57,500 nt of DNA from Cristatella mucedo (taxonomy: Eukaryota > Bryozoa > Phylactolaemata > Cristatellidae). Below, in pieces: positions 11,076-22,501 of the stretch (position 1 is its first letter; each line of letters starts with the position of its first letter). The translations under genes and the position numbers were made by a program. Location of the stretch: positions 892,501 through 950,000 of the forward strand of contig WPIO01000130.1 in NCBI GenBank assembly GCA_009760855.2, read 5' to 3'. Below the pieces are notes generated by a model, which saw nothing but the letters and a program-made list of their open reading frames with translations, made no database searches and was not told the DNA's origin.

Positions 11076-13954
11076 TTCGTGTTGTCGTTAATTAATTGAC
11101 ATGCTTCCTTTCCAACATTTATAACGTGCCTAGAAATCGATCTATTTCTCTTGGGGCACTATACACATACCTTGTTACTATCATTAATGGACCCCTATCC
11201 TACACTTTTTAGGCCTCGCCTTTTTCGAAATTATACAATATGGATCTTTTAAAGCCAGTTTATGGGCTAATCAATTTTTCGATGTGCAGTTATGAACCAT
11301 AGTTATAACTAGCAGTAGTCATTATGCACCTTTTTACCATTCCATTCAGCCGTGAAAAGCTTTGAGTTCTAGTAGCACAGTATTGCTTTGCCACTAGGTA
11401 AGTAATAGTTTCTTTCTTATTTAGTAAACCGAGTAACTCTGGCTTTGTGTTGATCATTTGCATGTTTAAATCATCGGATGCCTTCAAGAGTGTTTCCTCA
11501 AGAATTTTCTTTGGTACGGCCAAATTCTACAGAATGGCCAATTTACATGCCAGCTACGTGAAATTTGGAATATATTCTGACCTTGCCGAGTTCTACATGA
11601 GCCCAAATTGTCATGGCTGTCAGTGTCGTAAGTACAGCTGCACGTGTCCCCGATTTCCTTGAGCTTAGATTTTAGACCCATGCATGCAAGTTGACATGTG
11701 AAATAACTTTTTTATCGATACTGCTGCTGTAGAACTCAGTGTCTTGCATTTTTTGAGGGCATAAGCGTATTTTTACAGGGAGTTGTGTAATTTCTGTTGA
11801 TTTTACCTTGAGCCATTTTTAACCCAGAAAAAACATGTCCTTGACTTCTACATGACATCAGAAGGTCATCACAACAGCTATGGTTACATCAAAAGATATA
11901 TACTGTTGCCATTGTTGTTTGCATCAATTTGCATGCCGATGCCGTTAGTATTTGAGAAATGCCAATAAATGTGCTGTGAAGGAGATCAATTCTATTGGCG
12001 CTAGGTGCATAACTCACATGTAAATAGGTCTTACAAAATTATGTTGTTTATCACGTTCCGATCATCTGTCAACCATCAAAATTTGGGACTGTATTTATAA
12101 CTAGCTTTTCTTTTAATAGGTAAGTTTACAAGGCTGAAAAATTGTTTGACCATTTTCCGACCTTTCCCCATAAGAAGCATGTGAACCTCGTTAGTGCAAA
12201 AGGCAAAGCGTGGCCTGGCAACTCGCGGCCTGGCTAGGCTTACCTTATAGTGTCGTAATCAAGTGGACATTAGTGATGAGACGGGCCCAGGCTGCTGGAG
12301 CAAAAATCTAGTCAGAAATTTTCTGTGACTAATTCTACTAGTTACTTTGATACACATACAGAGGCTGTAGCCTGCAGTTCTTTTTGAAACAATCTGCACT
12401 TTTTTATTTTATCTATTCTTATATTATTTTTTTTATTCATTATTATTTAATTTGTTTTGTCATTTATTTTATTTATCATATTGCGGAATTTTAACCTTCT
12501 AACGGTCTATTGGGGCGACGAAGTTTAGAGCACATAAGGACCAGAAAAGTTATTTAACAGCTTCGAGGGTTATTTATACTTTTTACACGCCTGAAGTTGG
12601 TGAATTTCCACAGGTGGGTTGAGTTGATGGCTACATACAATGCTCGAATATCTAGAGTATGGTCACCGTAAGTATACTAAAAGAGCTCTCTGCACCCAGC
12701 TATGCCAACAATCTCAAGAATTGAGTGCCGAGAATCCCTGAATGAAAAAAGCAGTCGCTAAAGGAAGTGCAACGCGATCATTTGAGGCGATACTTCTTCC
12801 TTCATTAACTTCTCTCAGTGCCTACACCAGTGACGTTCCAGCAGCCTAATAATTCAAGCCGACATTACTCAAGATTATTCACGCAGACGCAATTCCCAGC
12901 GGTCGTCGGCAAACGAGCGATTGCAGCTAGAAACTCTCGCCAAAAACTTTGGCATGACAGGTGACACCTGACCACTTTGATGAGCAGCGCTCACACGTAG
13001 ACGGTAAAAGTTACATTCTCTTGCGCGCGTGCATCAAAAAGAATGACAGGCATGACAACGAAAACGGAACTCAACGCTCTCAACACCATCTGCCGACGTT
13101 TGCAGAGGCGCGTTCCTCTTCCGGCAAGCCTTCGAAGCCGCAGTGCCCTGCCGGCTCTAAGACGCCGTGTAGTAGCGATTTGGGCACTCGCTTGGCCGCT
13201 ATTTGCTCGTATGGTAGCCACCTGCTGTCAGTGCCGTGGAACAGAATGGCTGGCGGTGACCGGCGATGAGGCGGCGAGTTTCTTACCCGCAGTGGAGCTA
13301 TGCAATATCACTGGACTTGGAAGCGTCATTGTTGGATATTTTTTCCTCAAGCGGTTGTTCCCTAGATGCCATGCAAGCACTTGATAAAGAGGAATCTGGT
13401 CTGACTTTGTTCTCTCCATTCATTTGATCCAATTATCATCCGATTATTCCAGGTGTGTTCACAGCAGGAAGTGAGTAATTAAACTAGGTTTTGTCCAACT
13501 AATTTAACTACCAGTAGCAGTACCTCAAGCAGCCTTCAACCAGCCTTGCGTAATGTTACGAACAACGCGTTGGCTCTGGAAATAGAATATTTAGCACAAC
13601 CACAGTGCCTATAGCAGGTGCCACATCTCATAGCTCGGGTGACCAATGCTGGTGGAACTAGTGGTTGAAGTTCGGTTAACGAGTCGTACTAATAATGCGA
13701 TGCACACAGATGATGTCACCAATAGCAGAGCCCAAAAGCAATTAAGATTGTCCATGCCTCAGGAACAAGCCCGTATTATTAACAGCTCATTACATATTAC
13801 ACAGCCAGAGCGGGCAGCGACTTTACAGTTATAGTGCAGGCAGATGGCTGATCAACTATCAAGGTAGCTTTGCTGTTAGCTACACATTGTAACACGATAG
13901 TGACGCGATTCTTGTCATCTTGATTCAGGAATTGCTAAAATTCGTAGCCATAAT
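11076..13954. other. intergenic, no recognised gene
   Basis: The region contains a few frames of 60-110 codons (for example 11290-11523 minus and 13043-13384 plus). None has a recognisable domain, splice context or similarity to another part of the window. A T-rich tract at about 12400-12480 is simple low-complexity sequence. Confidence 0.4.
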
Positions 13955-14190
13955 TCAGGCTAGCAGGCATACTACATTCAATTTGATCCATGCATTTATG
14001 ACATCTTGTCTCTTCTGTAACCTACTGCATGCTGGTCTACCGGCTGGTGCAATCAGGCACTTACAGATGGTGCAAAACTCTACAGCTAGGCTTGCCAGTC
14101 GTGAGCGACGCAGTTTCCACGTCTCACCGCCTCTCGCCGACCTGCACTGGCTTCCAGTCAAGCAACCCATCGACTTCAAGGCTTTAATAA
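13955..14190 (+). mobile_element. LINE family 1 fragment
   Basis: It encodes the post-RT block DLHWLPVKQPIDFKA in a frame at 13920-14309. It stops abruptly at a (AAT)n tract (14190-14221), beyond which another copy begins in the opposite direction. The sequence is truncated on both sides. Confidence 0.8.
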
Positions 14191-14221
14191 TATTATTAAC
14201 AATAATAATAATAATAATAAT

Positions 14222-15470
14222 AATGCACTTGATAAAGCCCTCTCAGAGAACTCAATCACTTTCTAGGCGCTTTACATTTGCTGCAAAGGGAAACGCGATT
14301 GAATGGTGAGTAATAGCATGCTTGATAAACAACATGAATAATATGGTTAGGGGTGACATGCACAGGGTCAGCATCCAAGTGTGGTTAGTGCCAGCATGCA
14401 CAGTGTCAGCACCCATAAGCACATCAAGGACGAATCACAGGGACCCACTAAATGCTGTCCTAAATAGGTGTATTTTTAAGCTCCTTTCGAATGTGGTCAA
14501 GTCAGAGGATGTTCTGACGCAAGTCGGGAGGGAGTTCCAGGCTTTGGGAGCATACGAACTAAATGCACGGTCTCCAAAAGATTTGAAGTTTGTACGAGGT
14601 ATTGGTAAACTGTTGGATTCCGAAAAGTGGGAGGTACGATGCTTGACCAGTTGGGAAGTAGCTCTGAGAGATAGGCTGTGGCCAAAGAATGAAGTGACCT
14701 AAAAGGGAGCGACAAAACCTTGAAGTCTATCAGTTGCTTGACTGGTAGCCAGTGCGGGTCGGTGAGAAGTGGTGTGATGTGGCACCTGCAATGCTCACGA
14801 CAGACAAGCCTAGCTGCCGTGTTTTGCACCAGCTGCAATCGCCTGATTGCACATGCTGGTAGGCTAGCAAGCAGTGAGTTACAGAAGTCAAGACGGGATG
14901 TCACAAATGCATCGACCAACTTGGAACTGGTATCCTTATCTAAAGCTTATCTAAGCTCAAATGTGAGCAATGTTGTGTAGCTGAAAGTAGGCAGTCTTGA
15001 TTGTAGAGCTGATGTGTTCGTCTAATGAGAGGTCGCTTTGGAACATGACACCTAGATTTCGAGCTGATTCAACGGGAGATATGCTGGCAGAGCCAATTTT
15101 GAGTGTCAGCCTTTCCAATTTCTGAATCACACTGGGTTTGCCCATAACTATTAAGTTAGTTTTATCATCGTTTAGTTTTAGAAAATTTGCTGCCATCCAT
15201 GTGCGGATGTCATCAATACATGCAGCAAGTGAGTTGAGAGAATTCGAGGTGCTCGAGGGCTGGGAGGGGTCAAAGCAAAGGTACAACTGAGTGTCATCCG
15301 CATAGAAGTGAAAGCATAGATTGCGCTTGGCAATCACATCAGCAAGAGGGAGAGTATAAATCGTGAAAAGAATCGGACCTAGCACGGAACCCTGAGGTAC
15401 CCCATATTTCAGAGGTACCTCGGATGATCTTTGTCCATCCACATCAATACTCAGGAGTCTCCCACTGCCG
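14222..15470 (-). mobile_element. 5'-truncated LINE family 1 copy with RT motifs
   Basis: The 3' terminus is at 14222, with the tail hairpin complementary to GCGCCTAGAAAGtGATTGAGTTCTCTGAGaGgGC. Upstream in element order, the frame 15442-14957 holds reverse transcriptase motifs [13 protein letters not shown] and [10 protein letters not shown], followed by LNDDKT and ARNLGVMF. The post-RT DPHWLPVKQLIDFK block is in another frame (14919-14497). At least one frameshift and loss of the endonuclease and RT N terminus make it a dead copy. The clade (CR1/L2 group) is inferred from these motifs and the structured, short-repeat 3' end. Confidence 0.85.
14957..15442 (-). pseudogene. LINE reverse transcriptase fragment (YADD box)
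   Basis: A 161-residue open frame containing the RT catalytic box F-Y-A-D-D, preceded by [10 protein letters not shown] and followed by the LNDDKTNLIVMG segment. The fingers/palm motif A region and the endonuclease are missing. It is one of the best-preserved RT fragments in the window. Confidence 0.85.
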
Positions 15471-15479
15471 CTTACTTTT

Positions 15480-16045
15480 AGGTGCCATTATTCTCTTGCT
15501 CCAGCCTACATATCAGAACTATTTTCTCACCTGGCTAGGCATCGAGCCTGCTTTTCTGACTCGAATAGTTTAGCTATACCTCGTACGAACCTCAAATATA
15601 TTAAAGACTGTGCCTTTAGTTCTTATGCTCCCAAAGCCTGGCAGTCACTCCCGACTGACGTCACGACATCCCCTGATTTTATGACATTTAAAAAGAAACT
15701 AAAAGCGCACCTATGTATTGCAGCATCTAGTGGGTCATTGGCATTCGTCCTTTTGTGTGCTTATGTGGGCTGACATTGTGCATTCTACCACTAAAAGCAT
15801 ATTGTACATGTTCGCGAGATTAATAGAGATTCATAGAGATTAAGTTCTCTTGGGGTGCTATATAAATGAATTATATTTTGTATTTAACCGTATTTGCATG
15901 CTGACCCTGTGCATGTCACCTCTAACCCTGTTATTCTTGTTGACATTGCGCATACTAACACTAACACTTCAACCATGATTTCTATACAGAGAATGTAAAG
16001 TGCCCAAAAAGAAGTTACGTTCTCTGAGGGTGCTAATTTCAAGCC
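15480..16045 (+). mobile_element. LINE family 1, 3' end fragment
   Basis: It runs from the APAYLS-like block through TATGCTCCCAAAGCCTGG to the tail at about 16000-16040 (AGTGCCCAAAAAGAAGTTACGTTCTCTGAGGGTGC). A SINE/LINE-type tail (GATTAAGTTCTCTTGGGGTGCTATATAAATGA) at 15834-15870 interrupts it, suggesting a nested or duplicated tail. Confidence 0.75.
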
Positions 16046-16374
16046 CTTCTATGAATCCTTTATAGCTCTCGTGCTCCGCAGCAAAAAACCTCCATGCACA
16101 GTGATAGTAGCATGCATTGAAGAGGCCTTCAGGCTCACCTCCACTGCCTGGCGAGTAATGGCAGTAGACACATATGCTTTACTCACTCACCAGCAACTGC
16201 ACGACGAGTCCATGTCGCATGAATTAAGGTGCATTGTCAGGGCTAACGCAGCCCTCATGCCTGATGGCATGGCATGATCAGCTAGAAATCACTGGCATAC
16301 ACGACTTGTACAACAAGGAGTACAGATACTTGTGTGCAGCCTAATAGCACAATAAGTGAGCACAGTGTAATGAA

Positions 16375-17075
16375 TGCAACTCACTGCTTACTGGCCTACC
16401 AGCATGTGCAATCAGGCGATTGCAGCTGGTGCACAACTCCACAGCTAGGCTTGTCTGCCGTGAGCATCGCAGTTGCCACATTACTCTACTTCTCGCCGAC
16501 CTGCACTGGCTACCAGTCAAGCAACGAATCGACTTCAAGGTTTTGTCGCTCACTTTTAGTTCCCTTCATTCTTTGGCTCCAGCCTATCTCTCAGATATAC
16601 TCCCCCCATCAGGCCAAGCATCGTACCACCCGCTTTCTGGAATCCAACAGTCTACAAATACCTCATACAAACCTCAAATCCTTTGGAGACTGTGCATTTA
16701 GTTCGTATGCTTCCAAAGCCTAGAACTCCCTACCGACTTGCGTCAGAACATCCCTGACCTGACCACATTTAAAAGGAACTTTAAAACACACCTATTTAGG
16801 ACAGCATTTAGTGGGTCCCTGTGAATCGTCCTTCATGAGCTTATGCGTGCTGACACTGTGCATGCAGCCACTAAACACATTTGCATGCTGACCCCGTGCA
16901 TGTCACCCCTAACCATGTTATTCATTTCTTTTGTTTATCAAGCATGATTTTACTCACCATTCAATTGCATTTCTATTTGCAGCAAATGTAAAGCGCCTAG
17001 AGAGAGAGATTAGGTTCACTGAGGGCGCTTTATCAAGTGCATTATTGTTATTATTATTATTATTATTATTAATGC
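16375..17075 (+). mobile_element. LINE family 1 copy, complete 3' end
   Basis: The post-RT region (DLHWLPVKQRIDFKVLSL in frame at 16420-16701) continues to an intact 3' terminus: the hairpin GCGCCTAGAGAGAGAGATTAGGTTCACTGAGGGCGC near 16993-17026, then a (TTA)n tail to about 17072. It is truncated at the 5' side and frameshifted. Confidence 0.85.
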
Positions 17076-17227
17076 ACTGGCACTACCTTTTCAGGTTATT
17101 TAATGAGTATAAATCACATGGGTGCAGATTATTGTTTAGGAGAAAATGAACACAAGCGCAAATCGACTTGTCGCACAGGCGACACCAAGCAATGAAGCAC
17201 AGCCTAGCAGCCGAAAAACACTTTAAC

Positions 17228-18775
17228 AATAATAATAATAATAATAATATATTTGACATAGCGCCCTCAGAGAACTCAATCTCTTTCAAGGCACTTTACA
17301 TTTGTTGCAATGGAAGCACGATCGAATGGTCAGGGGTACCATGTTCAATAAACAACAAAAATAACATGGTTAGGGATGACATGCAAAAGGTCAGCATGCA
17401 AATATGGTTTGTGGCAGCATGCACATTGCCAGCATGCATAAGCACGTGAAGGACGAATCACATGGACCCACTAAATGCTGTGATAAATTGATGTGTTCTG
17501 TTTCTTTTAAATGTGGTCAAGTCAGGAGATGTCGAGCCACAAGTCGGAAGGATTTCCAGGCTTTGGGAGCATACAAACTAAATGCACTCTCTCCAAAGAA
17601 TTTGACGTTCGTACGAGGTATAGGTTAACAATTAGATTCCCAGAAGCGAGTGGTACGATGCTTAGTCTGGTGGGGAATAGATCTGATAGATAGGCTATAG
17701 CCAAAGAACAAAGGGACCTAAAAGTGAGTGACAAAACCTTGAAGTCGATGTTTTGCTTGACTGGGAGCCAGTGCTGGTCGGCAAAAATTGGTGGGATGTG
17801 GCAACTTCGCCACTCACTACAGACAATCCTAGCTTCAGTCTTGCACCGGCTGTAAGTGCCTGATTGCACATGCCGGTAGACCAGTAATCAGTGAGTTACA
17901 AAAGTCAAGACGGGATGTTACAAATGCATTGACAAATTTAGATGTAGTATTCCTGTCTAAGCAAGGAGAAACTTTAGCAATTTTATGTAGCTGAACGTAG
18001 GCGGACTTGTGTGCGGATCTGATGTGGTCGTCTAATGAAAGGTCATTTTGGAGCATGACACAGGTTTCTTGCACATTCAATAGGAGATATGCTGGCAGAG
18101 CCGATTTTGAGCATTGACTTTTCCCATTTGTGAATTGCGCTTGTTTTGCCTATAACTAGTAAGTTGGTTTTATCATCATTCAGTTCGAAACGTTTGCTGT
18201 CATCCAATGTGTGGATTGTATCATTACGTGCAGCCACGGAGTTGTGAGAATTCGACGTGCTCGAAGGCTAGAAGGGATCAAAGCAAAGGTACAACTGAGT
18301 GTCATCTGCATAGAAGTGAAAGCCTAGATTGTGCCTAGCAATCACATCGGCAAGAAGGAGACTATAGATTGTGAAAAGAATGCGACCAAGCTCATATCCC
18401 TGAGCTATCCTATATTTCAAAGGTTCCTCTGATTATCTATGCCCATTCACATCAATACTCTGTGGAGTCTCCCGTTGAGTTAGGACCTAAGTTAGCCATT
18501 AAAATGCAGTGCCAGTGATTCCCAGGCGAGATGAGAGGCACTCAAGAAGAACTTGGTGGTCGATAGTCTCAAAAGCTGCGGAAAGATTAAGCAAAACAAG
18601 TCGAGATACTCTACCCAAGTCTGCATTCCTAAATAATCCGTTATATAGCCGAAGCAATGCTGACTCTGTGGAGTGATTAGCTCTAAAACCAGACTGGAAA
18701 TCATTAGCAAGGCTTGAGGTTCTAATATATGAATGAGTTCAGCTAGTCTGACACGACTCGTTCTAGTGTCTTCGA
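17228..18775 (-). mobile_element. LINE family 1 copy reaching the RT palm
   Basis: The (TTA)n tail and hairpin end lie at 17228-17290. Reading on the minus strand the element continues through DQHWLPVKQ, ARNL and LNDDKTN blocks. At about 18700-18500 it reaches a degenerate RT motif A block, NLSAAFETIDHQVLLE, in which the first catalytic Asp position is Asn, with in-frame stops just after. It is one of the longest copies here, but clearly inactive. It lies tail-to-tail with the copy ending at 17075. Confidence 0.85.
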
Positions 18776-20045
18776 TAACAATAATAATAATGATGCACTT
18801 GATAAAGCACCCTCAGAGAACTTAATCTCTTTCTAGGCGCTTTACATTTGTTGCAACGGGAAATGCGATTGAATGGTGAGTAATATCCGGCTTGATAAAC
18901 AACATGAATAACATGGTTAGGGGTGGCATGCACAGGGTCAGCATGCAAATATGGTTAGGGCAGCATGCACAGTGTAATCACGTGTAAGCACATTAAGGAC
19001 GAATCACAGGGAGCCACTAAATGCTGTCCTAAATAGGTGTATTTTTTTAAGTTCTTTTTAGATGTGGTCAAGTCAGAGGATGTTCTGACGCAAGTCGGGA
19101 GGGAGTTCCAGGCTTTGGGAACATACGAACTAAGTGCACGGTCTCCAAAGGATTTGAGGTTTGTACGAGGTATTGGTAGACTGATGGATTCCAAAAAGCG
19201 GGTGGTACGATGCTTGGCCTGATGGGGGAGTAGATCTGAGAGACAGGCTGGAGCCAAAGAATGAAGTGACCTAAAAGTGAGCGACAAAACCTTGAAGGCG
19301 ATCTGTTGCTTGACTGGTAGCCAGTGCAGGTCGGTGAGAAGTGGTGTGGTGTGGCACCTGCAATGCTCACGACAGACAAGCCTAGCTTCGGAGTTTTGTA
19401 CCAGCTGTAATCGCCTGATTGCACATGCCGGTAGGCTGGCAAGCAGTGAGTTACAGAAGTCAAGACGGGATGTCACAAATGCATCGACCAACTTAGAACT
19501 GGTATCCTTATCTAAACAAGCCCAAATGTGAGCAATGTTGTGTAGCTGAAAGTAGGCAGTCTTGACTGTGGAGCTGATGTGTTCGTCTAACGAGAAGTCA
19601 CTTTGGAACATGACACCTAGATTTCGAGCCGATAGAAACGGTATAAGGGAGACTGACCGGGAGTTGCTCAAGTTCTCTCGGTCAAGTGTGGTTTACTCAT
19701 TAGTGCCCTGACTACATTTTTTTGAGAGGTTCTGGGACATGACCTGTGACTAATGACATGTATGTTGTTAGTTATGCATGGCAGCAGCAGATCAATGCAT
19801 AACAGAAAAAGGATAGTGGGAGGATTGTCCGGAGGACTAGCTGTCTTCTTTGATTGGGATATGAACTTCAGGACGAGGTTACTAGTAACCTCCTTGACTT
19901 TGACATTGAGGTACTGCATGGAATTGAAGGATAGGGTTCCAGGGGGGACACTACCCATATTTAGGGATGGACTCCCTCCCTGATCTTGTCTATCTTGATT
20001 ACAAAGAAGCTAGAGAAGCGATCACTAGGTAAGAAGCTAACTTGA
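18776..20045 (-). mobile_element. LINE family 1 copy with internal deletion
   Basis: The 3' part (18776-19635) gives the longest clean frame of the family (19671-18955), including ARNLGVMFQ, TSRLDFCNSLLASLPACA and LHWLPVKQQ. At about 19640 it jumps to sequence that in the frame 19958-19668 reads LLLPCITNNIHV and MSKPHL. This is typical of the RT N-terminal region of CR1/L2 elements, and KIDKI occurs further out near 20000. The RT catalytic middle is therefore deleted. Confidence 0.75.
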
Positions 20046-20106
20046 GAGCGGTCAAGGAGATATGTAATTCATTCATTCATTTGTAGATGGTTGATCGTAG
20101 ATGTTG

Positions 20107-20108
20107 TG

Positions 20109-20190
<82 letters not shown>

Positions 20191-20212
20191 TGTGTGTGTG
20201 TGTGTGTGCTCG
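20107..20212. repeat. (TG)n/(CGTG)n microsatellite
   Basis: About 105 bp of TG dinucleotides interrupted by a central block of CGTG tetranucleotides. Frames across it (poly Thr-His, Val-Cys) are repeat artefacts. Confidence 0.98.
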
Positions 20213-21296
20213 CGCATAATGCTAAACAGTAAACGACTCGGAACACAGCCGAACTTAACAACGTTTAATCAATGACTCGCTCTGCAGACGTTGATCTAAC
20301 CGCAGCTTTTTGTCGTCTGCGCCCAGGAACGCTGCGGTCCGATTGGCCAGCGCCGTTGCTAGTGCCAGCAGCAGGAATGCTGGGCCTCGATTGGTCAGTC
20401 AAGGTCGGAAGGCTCCCCCCCCCCAACTAGCACCAGCAGACATCCTGTAAGCGTGCCACTGTCGCAGGCTGGGGTATGCATTCTGTATTACGATCTCAAC
20501 ATTGACAAAAGCATTTTTAGATTGTGCATCTTTAATTCAACAATGTTTTTATAGAAGCTAGACTTGGCCTTTGGTAGGATCGATTGGTACAGTCTACAGT
20601 AGTCCTCCTATGCCTGTCGATGGAGTCAGTCCTGATCTTTTGTAAGTTTTTTCAACCTTGCACTTAGTAGATCTAGCTTGTTAAATGTCTGTCGTAAACC
20701 ACAGACCATCTGAGCGAGGGAAAACATGGTAATCTCTGCTATCCTCAACAGCGGGCCACCGAGACATTTATTCCATGCAATTGCGAGCAATACCGGCATA
20801 AGCCATTGCTAGTCATGCTCTGGCCGTTTGCACTACGGGGTTTACAGTGACAGCACTTACCAGTGTTTACTGCTACGACATGGCTCAATGTGCTGGACAG
20901 CTAATAGTTATTTCAAGTTTGGGGTGTCAACAACCGAGCGAACATGTTTAGTGTGCTGTGTTCGCTCGCCAATGTCGATAAAAAAGCCTCCGTCTCTTTA
21001 CTCTTTCTAGATAGATAAATAATATAAATATCTGCTTTATGTACCCGGTCTATCTCTAGCCTTATTCATCCCTTCCCTCATATCTGTGCAGCCTATGCTT
21101 CTACTGCATAATGTTTCATTCTTGTTCTCGTTGCCTTTTCCCACCAGGCTAATGTCAGGATTCAGTCAGCAAGGATTACCTTAAATTTGGGGCAGGCAAG
21201 CCTCGACTAGATGGATGCTTACCACTGCTGCTGCATGCACGTGACACCTTGTTGTTAGTGGTGTGAGGGCAGCCCCACTAATGCATTACCAAAGCC
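20213..21296. other. intergenic, nothing recognised
   Basis: There is no supported gene. Two inverted CCAAT boxes (GATTGGCCAG near 20342 and GATTGGTCAG near 20390) occur close together in a locally GC-richer stretch that could be regulatory, but no coding start follows on either strand that I can recognise. Confidence 0.3.
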
Positions 21297-21455
21297 GTTT
21301 TCTGATTTAAGAGCCTCATTTTATATAGTGGCAGAGGAGCTTTGCCGACTATCGCCACCATTTGCAGTGGGCATTAAACGATCGCTCACTGCTGGACTCG
21401 AACCGACGACCTGGGTTATGAAGATTGAGTTACTTTATCCCTGCGCTAAGACCCA
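21297..21455 (-). mobile_element. SINE-A copy
   Basis: The minus strand matches the family: GGGTCTTAGCGCAGGG head, B-box-like GGTTCGAGTCCAGCAGTGAGCGATCG, body CCACTGCAAATGGTGGCGATAG, and tail end ATGAGGCTCTTAAATCAG. Confidence 0.8.
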
Positions 21456-22438
21456 GTTGCAATCCTGTGGTTGCAGATAGCACGACTGACTTGATGAGAG
21501 CAACAAATAACTCGATATGCTCTGACCGTTTTCGTTATGGTGGTAGTGACCACTATTGAAAGTGAGAGAGGGCTTTGAGCATTTCCGTGAACCCCTCATA
21601 CTAGATAAGATTGTACGAAAAAGCATTACACAGTGGCCAGGACACACAGAGCAGTATTGGTTGAACAAATGCAACCTAAAACAATACAGCACTATGGAAA
21701 ACCTCAGCTGTACTTGCTGCACTCTCTTCCTTATCTGTAAGCCAAGCAGATAAAGTTGGGGGAGGGCTAACAAGCTTAAGTGAAGAGATTAGTTATTTGG
21801 GCTTCACATACATTGTTGTAGGTGCCTTGGCATAAACCGGAAGCCGTACATGCCTTGTGTGAGATCGCCTAGCTATGCTTGGGCTTCCCTACGTGCATGT
21901 GCTGCTGGGCACTTGCAGAGCCCCTAGCTTAGCAGCAGCATCAACATACTCCGCGATCGATCAATGGCTCATGCGTGTCGGAGACCCAAGAGGCGATCAA
22001 ATGGCAAAGCAGGAGGGGGCAGCGCCGTGGTGTCAGCGCAGCTGATACAAGTCCAGCACGACCCACACAACTCGTCTATAGCACATGCGATCGCGTCGCC
22101 TGCCGAGCTACCAACGACTCACCCGCATTCAAATTGGGGGCAAGGACTAGAGCACATCAAGGCAGCTAGGAAGTCAACAGACGAGCAGCGAGGCTGATCG
22201 AGCACGGGGGAATGCAGTGGAGCACTGCGGCAGCCTGAAAGTCTCATCACAGCTAGCAAGCGATCGGTGCCACTTGCCTGTCCTTCCACAACGCCCCCTC
22301 ACAAGAAGAGTCTGCCCACAGACAGAATAACAAGGTGCTCCAGAGAAACAACAACACGCCGACTCAAACACACGCAGCAGTGGACACAGCTACAGACGCA
22401 CACAACTGCGGACACACCCGGCTCTCCGGTTAGCCAAG
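21456..22438. other. intergenic downstream of CNOT2, nothing recognised
   Basis: This sequence lies past the CNOT2 polyadenylation signal. It contains short overlapping frames on both strands without any recognisable domain, and no family repeat was seen. Confidence 0.4.
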
Positions 22439-22444
22439 TTTATT
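22439..22444 (-). terminator. AATAAA polyadenylation signal of CNOT2
   Basis: AATAAA on the minus strand, 58 nt past the CNOT2 stop codon at 22502. This implies a very short 3' UTR. No A-rich retrocopy tail is seen beside it. Confidence 0.7.
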
Positions 22445-22501
22445 GGATTCGCTGCGGCGCTGCGTGCATGATCGGAACTCGGAGCGAAGCAAGGGGGGGT
22501 G

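Noticed and set aside
20105-20215. Regularly repeated units considered as a CRISPR array
   Set aside because: There are no spacers; it is a simple TG/CGTG microsatellite in animal DNA.
20073-20275. Thr-His / Val-Cys repeat proteins, also at 27047-27286, 28005-28220, 46939-47236 and 54184-54493
   Set aside because: Pure microsatellite translation without flanking coding signal.
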